This document shows, in pieces, positions 28,505 through 36,362 of a stretch of 64,000 nucleotides of DNA. Origin of the DNA: Tepidiforma sp. (lineage in GTDB: Bacteria; Chloroflexota; Dehalococcoidia; Tepidiformales; Tepidiformaceae); the NCBI RefSeq assembly GCF_026003995.1, contig NZ_BPIG01000003.1, positions 248,001-312,000 on the forward strand, read 5' to 3'. Numbering within the stretch: the first letter of the stretch is position 1; every line of letters begins with the position of its first letter. The notes under the pieces are model-generated. The model saw nothing but the letters and a program-made list of their open reading frames with translations. It was not told the DNA's origin and ran no database searches. The position numbers and the translations under genes were made by a program.

Positions 28505-30084
28505 GGGATGGCCACCTCCTCGAGCGTGACGGCGCCCGGCACGAGCCGCGCGACCTGCGTCGGCAGCGGGCCGTCGGCGGCGAAGGCGCGGGCCGCCGGC
28601 AGGTCGAAGACGATCTCGCCGGCCTGCAGGCCGATGACGCGGGTCGCGAACTGGGCCGCCGATTCGATGTCGTGGGTCGCGACGATGGCCGCGCCGCCGG
28701 CCGCCGCGTGCTCCCGGAGCCGGGCGGCGAGCCACGCCTTCGCCGGGCCGTCCATGCCGCGCGTCGGTTCGTCCATCAGCCAGGTGCGGGGGCCGTGGGC
28801 GAGCATCGCCGCGATGGCGACGCGCTGCTGCTGCCCGACCGAGAGGTCGCGCGGGTCGCGGTCGAGCAGCCCGTCGACGGTCCAGGCGCGGGCCGCGGCC
28901 TCGAGGTCCGCACGGCCGCGGGGCAGGCCGCGGTGGCGGAGCGTCTCGGCCAGCTCGGCGGCGACGGACTCCTGGTAGAGGGCGAGAGCCGGGTCCTGCG
29001 GCACCAAGCCGGCGCGGGCGGTGCGCTCGCGGGCGCCGCGCGGCGCGGGCGCACCGTCGAAGCGGACCGCGCCGGCGGCCGGCTGGACGAGCCCGGCGAG
29101 CGCGCGGAAGAGCGTGCTCTTGCCGCTGCCGTTCGGGCCGACGAGGGCGACGATTTCGCCCTCGCGGAGGCTGAACGAGACGCCGCGCAGCGCCTCGGCG
29201 GCTCCATAGCGGACGGCGAGGCCCTCGGCGCGGAGGAGTTCGGCGCCGGGCGCGGGCAGGGGGCGCGGCGCGGCCCCGAGCTCGCGCCCGCGGAAGGCGG
29301 CGGCCGCCGCGCCGAGCGTCAGCGGCAGCGGCCGGAGCCCGAGCCGGCGCGCCAGCTCGACGGCGGGCGGCACCGAGCGGAGGACGGCGGCGGCCTCGCC
29401 AGGCGCCAGCAGCGCGGCGCGGCCGGCTTCGACGGCGATGACGGCATCGGCCCGCGGCAGCAGCCGCTCCAGCCGGTGCTCGGCGACGACGATGGCGAGG
29501 TCGCCGCGGCGGCGGAGGCCTTCGAGCGCGCCGATGACCGCCTCGGCGCCGTCGCCGTCGAGCTGGGAGGTCGGCTCATCGAGCACGAGCAGCCGCGGTT
29601 CGAGCGCGAGGACGGCGGCGATGGCGACCCGCTGGCGTTCGCCGCCGGAGAGCGTGGCGAGCCGCCGCCCGCGGAGGTGCTCGATGCCGAGTTCGGCGAG
29701 GAGCCGCTCGAGCCGGCGGCGCATCTCGGCCGGGGCGATGCCCTGCTGCTCCATGCCGAAGACGATCTCCTCCTGCACCGTCTCGGCGATGGCCTGCGCT
29801 TCCGGCTCCTGGAAGACCATGCCGACCTCGAGCGCCATCCGGCGCGCGGGGGCCGCGAAGGGGTCGAGCCCGGCGACCCGCGCGCTGCCGCTGATGCGGC
29901 CGCCGTGGAACTGCGGCACGAGGCCGTTGAACAGGCGGAGGAGGGTCGACTTGCCGCTGGCGGAGGGGCCGGCCGCGAGGACGAGGCTGCCGGGCTCGAT
30001 GGCGAGGCTGACGCCGTCGAGCGCCGGCCGGGGGCTGCCCGGGTAGGTGTAGGTCACGCCCTCGAGCAGCGCGAGGGGGCTCAC
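28492..30084 (-). CDS. fused double ECF transporter ATPase (EcfA-EcfA')
   Basis: A 530-residue protein with two ABC ATPase domains in one chain. Domain 1: Walker A GPSASGKST, signature LSGGERQR, Walker B LLVLDEPTSQLD. Domain 2 (from about residue 295): Walker A GPNGSGKST, signature LSVGQQQR (Val for the usual Gly), Walker B TWLMDEPTRGMD. In ECF transporters two such ATPases drive toppling of the S component through EcfT. GTG 30084 overlaps the ecfT stop (GTGA), and its own stop overlaps the DUF4430-like gene by 13 bases. Confidence 0.92.
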   Translation of the reverse strand: MSPLALLEGVTYTYPGSPRPALDGVSLAIEPGSLVLAAGPSASGKSTLLRLFNGLVPQFHGGRISGSARVAGLDPFAAPARRMALEVGMVFQEPEAQAIAETVQEEIVFGMEQQGIAPAEMRRRLERLLAELGIEHLRGRRLATLSGGERQRVAIAAVLALEPRLLVLDEPTSQLDGDGAEAVIGALEGLRRRGDLAIVVAEHRLERLLPRADAVIAVEAGRAALLAPGEAAAVLRSVPPAVELARRLGLRPLPLTLGAAAAAFRGRELGAAPRPLPAPGAELLRAEGLAVRYGAAEALRGVSFSLREGEIVALVGPNGSGKSTLFRALAGLVQPAAGAVRFDGAPAPRGARERTARAGLVPQDPALALYQESVAAELAETLRHRGLPRGRADLEAAARAWTVDGLLDRDPRDLSVGQQQRVAIAAMLAHGPRTWLMDEPTRGMDGPAKAWLAARLREHAAAGGAAIVATHDIESAAQFATRVIGLQAGEIVFDLPAARAFAADGPLPTQVARLVPGAVTLEEVAIPCAA

Positions 30085-31169
30085 GGCGCGGGCTCCGCGG
30101 CGAGGCGGCCGTCGCGCTCGGCGGCCCCGCGGGCGGGCGCCGGCCGGGCGATGAGCAGGACCGCCGGCCAGGCGAGGGCCGCGGCGAGCAGCGCGGGCAG
30201 CGGTTCGAAGCCGGGCAGCGGCAGGCCGGCGAACGGGTTGTAGGTGAGCGCGCCGTGGCCGGTGAGCCGGAGCGCGAGGAGGCCGAGCGCGGCCCCCGCC
30301 GCCACCGCCAGCCCGGCCCGCTCCGCGGCGGGGAGCGGCTCGCGCTCGAACCGGCTGACGGCGCGGCCGCGGCTGGCGGCGCGCCACCACCACCAGAGGA
30401 GCGCCGCGGCGGCGAACGTCAGCAGCGCGGCGAGCGGCCGCCAGTCCGTTTCATAGAACCAGAGCCAGGCGGCGGCGATGAGGAGCGGCGCCGAGGCGGC
30501 AGCGGCGAGCCGGGGCGCCGCCGGGAGGGGCGGGCTCGCGCCGTAGCCGCGGGCCTCCATCGCCTCCGCCAGCCGGAGCGAGCGTTCGAGCCCGCCGACG
30601 ATGGCCGGGACGACGAGCGCCGGCAGTTCGCGCCAGCCGCCGGGCGCCCCGCGCAGGGCGCGCATCTCGCGGACGCGGCGGAGGTCTTCGACGCTCGAGG
30701 GCAGGAGGGTGAGGCCGACGGTGACGACGAGGCTCGCCTGGAAGAGGGCGGCGGGCGTGGAGCGGAGCACCCGGTGGGGGCTGACCGCGCCGTTGAAGAC
30801 GCCGTAGGCGAAGAGGATGCAGAGGATGGCGAGGCCGCGGATCGCGGCGCCCGCCAGCCCTTCCGCTGAGACGGGGCCGCCGAGCCGGAGGCCGCCGAGC
30901 CACGACGGCACCTCCGGCCCGGGGATGGTGAACAGGATGTGGTCGCCGTAGCTGCCGTTGATGGCGGCGATGCCGAGCGAGAGCGCGAACATCACGCCGC
31001 CGAAGACGGCCAGCGCGCGGAAGCTGATGACGCCGGGCCCCTCGCGCGGGGCGAGCACGGCGACGAGCACCACGGCGAGCAGGATGACGGCCAGGTAGAA
31101 CGGGTTGGTGGTGGCGAGCGCCGCCGCCATCACCGCGAGGACCCAGCCGACCCAGCTCGCCGGGTGCAT
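30081..31169 (-). CDS. ecfT: ECF transporter transmembrane component
   Basis: A 362-residue membrane protein of the CbiQ/EcfT family. Two cytoplasmic coupling motifs are visible, RALRG at about 170-174 and EARGYG at 205-210; they transmit ATPase motion. Hydrophobic helices surround them, and the C-terminal ~130 residues hold additional helices beyond the usual ~270-residue length. It starts eight bases after the alpha-barrel gene and overlaps the ATPase start by four bases. It is the scaffold of the predicted cobalamin ECF transporter. Confidence 0.9.
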   Translation of the reverse strand: MHPASWVGWVLAVMAAALATTNPFYLAVILLAVVLVAVLAPREGPGVISFRALAVFGGVMFALSLGIAAINGSYGDHILFTIPGPEVPSWLGGLRLGGPVSAEGLAGAAIRGLAILCILFAYGVFNGAVSPHRVLRSTPAALFQASLVVTVGLTLLPSSVEDLRRVREMRALRGAPGGWRELPALVVPAIVGGLERSLRLAEAMEARGYGASPPLPAAPRLAAAASAPLLIAAAWLWFYETDWRPLAALLTFAAAALLWWWWRAASRGRAVSRFEREPLPAAERAGLAVAAGAALGLLALRLTGHGALTYNPFAGLPLPGFEPLPALLAAALAWPAVLLIARPAPARGAAERDGRLAAEPAP

Positions 31170-31177
31170 GGCCGGCC

Positions 31178-32296
31178 TCAGCTGCGCCGCCGGGCGCGGG
31201 CAGCGGCCGCGCCGCCCGCCGCGAGGAGCGCGAGCCCCGCCAGCGCGAGCGCGCCTTCGCCGCCGGCCGGGCTGGCCGGGCCGGCGCTGTCGCCAGTGGC
31301 CGGCGGCCGCGGCGCCGGGGTGGTCGGCCGGGCCGTGGGCGAGGCGGCCGGCGTCGTCGGCTGCGGGGTCGGCGTCGGCTGGGCCGCCGGGCGGGTGCGG
31401 GTGATCGGCGTTTCCGGGGCGTTGCAGTAGGTGCGGCCGGCGAGCGCGGGCACCACCTGGTTCGCCGCGAACGCCGGGTCATAACCGGCGAACGAGCCGT
31501 CCGGCAGCTGCTGGCTCAGCAGGTACTGGACCGGGTTCACGCCGTTCTTCGTGTAGGCCGCCGATTCGGGGTTCTCGCCGAGGGCGAGGAGCGCCTGCAC
31601 GGCGAAGGCGGTGGAGGAGGTGTTCGATTCGGCCGGGTCGTAGCCCCAGCCGCCGTCCCTGCCCTGGTTCGCCTTCAGCCAGGCGAGACCCTTGCTGATC
31701 GCCTCGTCCGTCTTCGGTACGCCGGCGGCGAGGAGCGCCTGGATGGCGATCGCCGTCGTATCCGGGTCGGCGAAGCCGCCGAAGCCCCAGCCGCCGCCCT
31801 GCACGGCCGCGGCCTTCAGGTTGTCGGCCGCCTTCGCGCCGGGCTGGTTGCCCGTGCAGGCGAGGCCGAGGATGGCGACGGACTGGCTGAACGCGTTGTC
31901 GGCATAGGCGCCGGTCTCGGCGTTGTAGCCGGCCTGGGCGACGGCGATGAGGTTCGTGCCGCCGACGTTCTTCGGGTCGAGGCCGAGCGCCTTCGCGCCG
32001 AGCGCGGCCTTCGCGGCCGCGGCGGGCGAGGTGACCGCCCGCGCGTACGCGATGAGCCAGTCGGCCGGCGTCTTGCCGTTTTGGACATCGAGGCGCGGGT
32101 CGTAGCCCGCCGCGCGGACGGCGATGATGGCGTCGATCGATTGGCCGGGCGCTTCGGCGTAGCCGCCGTCCGGGCGCTGGACGGTCTTGATGAAGGCGGC
32201 GCCCTTGAGGACGGCGTCGGTGGCGGGGAGGGCGGCGAAGGCGAGCGCCGGCAGGAGCGCGGCGCCAGCAGCGGCGAGCAGCACGAGACGTTTCAT
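31178..32296 (-). CDS. surface-anchored alpha-barrel (prenyltransferase/squalene-cyclase-repeat) protein, intrinsic-factor alpha-domain counterpart
   Basis: A 372-residue exported protein: signal peptide about 1-22, four to six alpha/alpha repeats each led by a QW-like motif (PDGGYAEAPG, GGGWGFGGFADPDTTAIA, DGGWGYDPAESNTSSTAF, DGSFAGYDPAFA), a Pro/Thr-rich linker and a C-terminal membrane helix with RARRRS. An alpha6/alpha6 barrel of this kind forms the alpha domain of intrinsic factor and transcobalamin. Being first after a cobalamin riboswitch and upstream of ECF genes makes B12 binding likely. ATG 32296 is preferred over GTG 32302 because GGAG lies five bases upstream. Confidence 0.8.
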   Translation of the reverse strand: MKRLVLLAAAGAALLPALAFAALPATDAVLKGAAFIKTVQRPDGGYAEAPGQSIDAIIAVRAAGYDPRLDVQNGKTPADWLIAYARAVTSPAAAAKAALGAKALGLDPKNVGGTNLIAVAQAGYNAETGAYADNAFSQSVAILGLACTGNQPGAKAADNLKAAAVQGGGWGFGGFADPDTTAIAIQALLAAGVPKTDEAISKGLAWLKANQGRDGGWGYDPAESNTSSTAFAVQALLALGENPESAAYTKNGVNPVQYLLSQQLPDGSFAGYDPAFAANQVVPALAGRTYCNAPETPITRTRPAAQPTPTPQPTTPAASPTARPTTPAPRPPATGDSAGPASPAGGEGALALAGLALLAAGGAAAARARRRS

Positions 32297-32384
32297 GGAC
32301 ACTCCGGGGGCAAGATGTCTGGCGCGCGAGGCAGCAGCCCGCGGCGCGGCGGAGGAGCGGGCGGGCAGCGAGGACGGGGGAACG

Positions 32385-32412
32385 AAAAACCCGCCTCGGC
32401 GGCGGGCTCAGG
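32385..32412 (-). terminator. riboswitch-linked intrinsic terminator
   Basis: On the minus strand GCCCGCC-GCCGA-GGCGGGTTTTT forms a stem with a five-base T-run. It lies between the cobalamin aptamer and the first gene, the place expected for a transcription-terminating expression platform. Confidence 0.8.
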
Positions 32413-32454
32413 TGATGCGAACCATGGCACCGACCCCTTTCGCGCGAAGGATCA

Positions 32455-32580
32455 TCGGTCCGGTTGGGCGGGTTTTCTGGCTCGGCCCCCGCTGGCGGGG
32501 GACCTCACAGTTGCGGCACAGCGCCGGATTCGCACCGGCTTGCCCCGGCTCCTCCCGCGCGGCGAGCGGCGGAAGGGCCC
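32455..32580 (-). ncRNA. cobalamin riboswitch
   Basis: The minus strand carries the class signature: GGGGCAAGCCGGTGCGAATCC, then GGCGCTGTGCCGCAACTGTGA, a variable GC hairpin, and GAGCCAGAAAACCCGCC. These correspond to the conserved core and B12 box region. It is followed by a terminator and the five-gene ECF operon, which supplies the functional match. Outer limits are approximate; a TTGACA at 32595-32600 may be the -35 of the leader promoter. Confidence 0.93.
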
Positions 32581-32641
32581 TCCCGGTCTTCGATTGTCAA
32601 AACGCAATCTCGCCCTTCGACAGCCGTTCGTCAAGTTCCGG

Positions 32642-32983
32642 TCAGGGCTGGGACGGTGGCAGGCTGGCGAAGGGGTCATCGAGCGGCAGCGCGGCTTCGG
32701 CGGCCGGCTCGGTGAGGGCGAGCGTCAGCGGCTCGCCGCCGCCTGCGCCCTGCCGGGCGGGCGCGCTCCAGGCGTACCAGGCCGCGAAGAGCGCCGCGCC
32801 CCAGAGCACGGCCCCGGCCGCCAGCAGCGGCGTCAGCCCCGGCCGCCGCACGAGCACCCGCGGCGCAACGCCCGCAACGGCGAGGCCGACGGCGAAGATG
32901 GCGAGCCCGGCCGCCCCGGCGGCATCGGCCGGGCTGAGCGCGGGGAACGCAGCGGCGAGGGCGAGGGGAAGCGGCACGGCCAT
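32642..32983 (-). CDS. small predicted membrane protein
   Basis: A 113-residue frame with two hydrophobic stretches in the first half (about 3-45, possibly two helices) and one at about 54-72, then an acidic tail. Codon use and hydrophobicity look like a real membrane protein, but there is no family match and no clear ribosome site (GTGG only). It ends just before the cobalamin riboswitch promoter. It could also be non-coding; the opposite strand frame is less protein-like. Confidence 0.45.
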   Translation of the reverse strand: MAVPLPLALAAAFPALSPADAAGAAGLAIFAVGLAVAGVAPRVLVRRPGLTPLLAAGAVLWGAALFAAWYAWSAPARQGAGGGEPLTLALTEPAAEAALPLDDPFASLPPSQP

Positions 32984-33100
32984 CCACCGGCGGGAAGTCG
33001 TCGGGTTCGAGCGTACCGGATCCCCGCGGCGGGCCGCATCCTGCTGCCGCGCCCCGGCAGGATGCGGGCGCGGGGTGCCCACAGGCCATCCGCAGCGCAC

Positions 33101-33106
33101 TAGACT
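33101..33106 (+). promoter_or_regulatory. -10 hexamer TAGACT for a leaderless transcript
   Basis: TAGACT is followed by six bases (TTGGAGC region) and ATG 33113 of the PAP2-family gene. The short spacing suggests transcription starts at the ATG. Confidence 0.55.
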
Positions 33107-33112
33107 TGGAGC

Positions 33113-33901
33113 ATGGAGGGGGAACGCGCCGCCGGGGCGCCCCGCACCGGGAAGGGTGCCGTCATCGCGGCCGGGCGGGAGCTCGGCCTCATGTTCATCG
33201 CCGTGCTCGCCTACTTCGCCATCCGCGGGCTCACGCAGGGCGCGACGGCCGACGCCCTGCGGAACGCCAGCCGCGTCGTCGAGCTCGAGCAGCTGCTCGG
33301 CATCCACATCGAGGACCGGCTGCAGGCGCTCATCCTCCATTCGCACGCGCTGGTGACGCTCGCGAACTGGGTCTACATCTGGGGGCACTGGCCGTTCATC
33401 GCCATCGTGGCGGCGTGGCTCGTGCTCGGCCACCCGGGGGAGTACCGCGCCATCCGCAACGCCTTCCTGCTCTCGGGGAGCGCGGGGCTCATCATCTTCG
33501 CGCTCTTCCCGGTCGCCCCGCCGCGGCTGTTCGACCCGAACCTGATCGACACGGTGACCGAGCACTCGCGCTCCTACCGCGTGCTGCAGCCGCCGGCGCT
33601 GGTGAACCAGTATGCGGCGATGCCGAGCTTCCACTTCGGCTGGAACCTGCTCATCGGGCTCGGGATCATCCGCTGCTCGCGGCGCGCATGGGTGAAGGCG
33701 ATCGGCGTGGCGGCGCCGGCCGCGATGGGGCTCGCGACCGTGCTGACCGCGAACCACTACATCCTCGACCTCATCGTCGGCGCGGCGATGGCGCTCACGG
33801 CGCTCTACCTCGTCGAACTGGCGCGCGGGCGGCGGTTCGCGCCGTGGCGGCCGGGCCCGTGGCTGCGGCCGTTCGAACCGGGCAGGGCCGATGCCGCCTG
33901 A
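33113..33901 (+). CDS. PAP2-family membrane phosphatase/phosphotransferase (inositol-phosphorylceramide-synthase-like)
   Basis: A 262-residue membrane protein with about six helices. The catalytic pattern of the PAP2_3/Aur1-like group is visible: AAMPSFHFGWNL (first His) and ANHYILDLIVG (second His with the following Asp). Enzymes of this group dephosphorylate lipid phosphates or transfer phospho-head groups on the outer face. The 3' end overlaps the glycerophosphodiesterase gene by 11 bases, pointing to a joint role in lipid head-group turnover. Confidence 0.85.
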   Translation: MEGERAAGAPRTGKGAVIAAGRELGLMFIAVLAYFAIRGLTQGATADALRNASRVVELEQLLGIHIEDRLQALILHSHALVTLANWVYIWGHWPFIAIVAAWLVLGHPGEYRAIRNAFLLSGSAGLIIFALFPVAPPRLFDPNLIDTVTEHSRSYRVLQPPALVNQYAAMPSFHFGWNLLIGLGIIRCSRRAWVKAIGVAAPAAMGLATVLTANHYILDLIVGAAMALTALYLVELARGRRFAPWRPGPWLRPFEPGRADAA

Positions 33902-34613
33902 GCTGCCGGCGGGGCTGTTCGCCATCGCCCACCGGGCGGGCAACGAGCCGGGGCGCATCGCGGAGGCCGCGGCCGCCGGCGCGCGGGTCATCGAAGCCGA
34001 CCTCTGGCTGCACCGCGGCCGGCTCGAAGTGCGGCATACGAAGACGGCCGGCCCGCTGCCGCTGCTCTGGGACCGCTGGGAGCTGCGCCCCGGCTGGGGG
34101 CCGCGGCTCCAGCTCGCGCATCTGCTGGAGGACGCGCCGCCGGAGATCCTCCTCCACCTCGACCTGAAGGGCTGGAACGACCGGCTCGGTCCGGCCGTCC
34201 GCCGCGCGATGCGGGAGCTGGCGCCGGGCCGGCCCTACCTCGTGAGCGCCCAGCGGTGGTCGCTGCTCGAGCCGTTCCACGCCGAGCCGGCGGCGATCGT
34301 CGTGCATTCCATCGGTTCGGCGCGGCGGTTCGGACGGATCGCGCGCCACCTCGCCGGCCAGCGGACGGCGGCCGTCGCCATCCACCGCGAGCTGCTCACG
34401 GCGGAGCGGGCCGAGCGGCTGCACGCCCTCGCCGATGCGCTGCTCACGTGGCCGGTGAACGACCCGGCGCTGCTGCCGGGGCTCGCACGGCTCGGCGTCC
34501 GCGGCGTCATCACCGATGCGCTCGAAGTCGTCCGCGCGGTTGCGGCCTTGCACGATGGCGGCGAGAATCCGGCGGCAACACGCCGCGACCCCCCCTTCAG
34601 GAGCACGCCATGA
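33891..34613 (+). CDS. glycerophosphodiester phosphodiesterase
   Basis: A 240-residue TIM-barrel GDPD protein. The catalytic AHRAGNEPG loop, the metal pair in VIEADLWLHR (Glu-x-Asp) and LLHLDLKGW, and the closing GVRGVITDAL strand are all present. It hydrolyses glycerophosphodiesters to glycerol-3-phosphate and an alcohol. There is no signal peptide, so it acts inside the cell. Its stop overlaps the next start (ATGA), placing it in one operon with the PAP2 and LLM-class genes. Confidence 0.88.
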   Translation: MPPELPAGLFAIAHRAGNEPGRIAEAAAAGARVIEADLWLHRGRLEVRHTKTAGPLPLLWDRWELRPGWGPRLQLAHLLEDAPPEILLHLDLKGWNDRLGPAVRRAMRELAPGRPYLVSAQRWSLLEPFHAEPAAIVVHSIGSARRFGRIARHLAGQRTAAVAIHRELLTAERAERLHALADALLTWPVNDPALLPGLARLGVRGVITDALEVVRAVAALHDGGENPAATRRDPPFRSTP

Positions 34614-35446
34614 AGTACGGCCTCCAGATGTTCCCGACCGACTACGCCATCCCCGTCACCGACCTCGGCCGGGCGGCCGAGGAGCTGGGGTTCGAATCGC
34701 TCTTCTTCCCCGAGCACTCGCACATCCCCACCAGCCGCCGCACGCCGTGGCCGGGCGGCGGCGAACTGCCGAAGGAGTACTCCCACACGCTCGACCCGTT
34801 CGTCGCCTGCGGCGCGGTCGCCGCGGTCACGAAGACGCTGAAGGTTGGCACCGGCGTCTGCCTCGTGATGCAGCGCGACCCGATCATGACGGCGAAGGAG
34901 GTCGCCTCGGTCGACCACCTCTCCGGCGGCCGCTTCCTCTTCGGCATCGGCGGCGGCTGGAACGAAGAGGAGATGGAGAACCACGGGACGGACCCGAAGC
35001 ACCGCTGGAAGATCCTGCGCGAGCGGGTCCTCGCGATGAAGGCAATCTGGACGAACGACGAGGCGGAGTTCCACGGGAAGTTCGTGAATTTCGACCCGAT
35101 CTGGCAGTGGCCGAAGCCGGTGCAGAAGCCGCACCCGCCGATCCTCGTCGGCGGCGCCGGCCCGCACACGCTCGACCGCGTGCTGGAGTACGGCGACGGC
35201 TGGATGCCGATCGGCGGCCGCACGGGGCAGGTGCTCGCCGGGATGATCCGCGAGCTGCAGGAGCGGGCGAAGGCCGCCGGCCGCGGCCCCATCCCCGTCT
35301 CCGTCTTCGGCGTGCCGCCATCGAAGGAGGTGCTCGAGCAGTACGCCGCGATGGGCGTCGACCGCGTCATCTTCGGCGTCCGGCCGGAAGGCGCCGAGCA
35401 GGTCATCCCGGCGCTGAAGCGGTACGCCGAAGTCGCCGGGCTGTAG
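34610..35446 (+). CDS. LLM-class F420-dependent oxidoreductase
   Basis: A 278-residue luciferase-like monooxygenase-fold protein. MKYGLQMFPTDYAIPVTDLG is the typical first strand and helix, FFPEHSHIP the active-site loop, and GRFLFGIGGGWNEEE with HPPILVGG the phosphate-binding and second strand motifs. Sequences of this type with TDYAI usually belong to the F420-dependent group; cofC and cofD at 17.6-19.1 kb supply the cofactor. The substrate is unknown. AGGAG lies six bases before the ATG. Confidence 0.88.
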   Translation: MKYGLQMFPTDYAIPVTDLGRAAEELGFESLFFPEHSHIPTSRRTPWPGGGELPKEYSHTLDPFVACGAVAAVTKTLKVGTGVCLVMQRDPIMTAKEVASVDHLSGGRFLFGIGGGWNEEEMENHGTDPKHRWKILRERVLAMKAIWTNDEAEFHGKFVNFDPIWQWPKPVQKPHPPILVGGAGPHTLDRVLEYGDGWMPIGGRTGQVLAGMIRELQERAKAAGRGPIPVSVFGVPPSKEVLEQYAAMGVDRVIFGVRPEGAEQVIPALKRYAEVAGL

Positions 35447-35479
35447 CGCGCGGGCCGCGCCCGCCGAGGGGGGAGCACG

Positions 35480-35755
35480 ATGCGGGTGAACTTCTACGCC
35501 ACGCTGCGGCCGCTCGCCGGCGGCAAGACGGTCGAGTTCGACCTGCCGCCGGGAGCGACGGCGGGCGACCTCCTCCGGGCCGTCGGCGACCGGTTCCCGG
35601 AGATCCGCGCGCTGCTCTGGACGGAGACCGGCGAGCTGGGCGACTACATCAAGGTGTTCGTCGACGGCCGGGAGATCCGCCACCTGCAGCTGCTGGCCAC
35701 GCCGGTGCCGCCCGGGGCGGAGGTCGATATCTTCCCGCCGGCGGCAGGGGGCTGA
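35480..35755 (+). CDS. MoaD/ThiS-family sulfur-carrier protein
   Basis: A 91-residue ubiquitin-like beta-grasp protein ending in Gly-Gly. MRVNFYATLRPLAGGKTVEF is a typical first hairpin, and VDIFPPAAGG the C-terminal carrier tail that is adenylated and thiocarboxylated. It could donate sulfur in molybdopterin or another pathway; no MoaE or MoeB is nearby. GGGGGGAG precedes the ATG at a usual distance. Confidence 0.88.
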   Translation: MRVNFYATLRPLAGGKTVEFDLPPGATAGDLLRAVGDRFPEIRALLWTETGELGDYIKVFVDGREIRHLQLLATPVPPGAEVDIFPPAAGG

Positions 35756-35786
35756 GGCGGGCCGCGACGCGGGCGCGCGGCTGCCC

Positions 35787-35792
35787 GACAAT
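35787..35792 (+). promoter_or_regulatory. -10-like GACAAT for a leaderless transcript
   Basis: GACAAT, six bases, then ATG 35799. The intervening GGAGG is only two bases from the ATG, too close for a normal ribosome site, so leaderless initiation is more likely. Confidence 0.5.
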
Positions 35793-35798
35793 GGAGGC

Positions 35799-36350
35799 AT
35801 GACGGCGGCGCCGCGGCGGAAACGGGCCTGGTGGAACCCGGGCTGGAGCCTGACGGTTTGGCTCATCATCCTCGCCATGGTCCTGCCGACCATCGGCTTC
35901 ACCGCGTGGGTCGGGCTCGCCGCGCGCGGCGAATCGACGGTCGACCCGCAGCTCATCGAGATCGCCCGGGAGAACGCAGGCGGCGATATCCTCGCCGTGC
36001 GCGGGCCGGCGCACACTGCCTACCACGCGCTCGCGCCGCTGCCCACCCCGGAGCAGCCGCAGCCGGCCGGGCTGCCGACGCTCGTCTTCTTCTCCTCGCC
36101 CGCCTGCACCGCCTGCGAACGGATGCAGTTCGTCCACCGCGTGATGGAGGAGTTCCGCGGCCGCGCCGTCTTCGTCGAAAAGTCGGTCGACCGCGATACG
36201 TCGGCGGAGCGGTACGGCGTGCGCGAAACGCCCACGTTCGTCCTGATCGACGCGGAGGGGCGGGAGCTGACGCGCTTCGGGGCGCTGCCGGACGCCGCAG
36301 CGTTCCGCGCGAAGGTGACCGAACTGCTCGAAGGGATGACCGGCGGGTAA
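35799..36350 (+). CDS. membrane-anchored thioredoxin-like protein
   Basis: A 183-residue protein with a cytoplasmic basic N-terminus, a membrane helix at about 17-40 and an external thioredoxin fold. The redox motif is SPACTACERM (CTAC) at about residues 104-107, and the cis-Pro is in RETPTFVLID. It would act as a thiol-disulfide or cytochrome-maturation-type reductant outside the membrane. It faces the convergent MFS gene, separated by twelve bases. Confidence 0.85.
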   Translation: MTAAPRRKRAWWNPGWSLTVWLIILAMVLPTIGFTAWVGLAARGESTVDPQLIEIARENAGGDILAVRGPAHTAYHALAPLPTPEQPQPAGLPTLVFFSSPACTACERMQFVHRVMEEFRGRAVFVEKSVDRDTSAERYGVRETPTFVLIDAEGRELTRFGALPDAAAFRAKVTELLEGMTGG

Positions 36351-36362
36351 GCGGGCGGCCGC

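Noticed and set aside
31178-32296. True terpene cyclase or prenyltransferase
   Set aside because: Although the repeats resemble that fold, the protein is secreted, lacks the DxDD or DDxxD type catalytic motifs and lies in a cobalamin operon.
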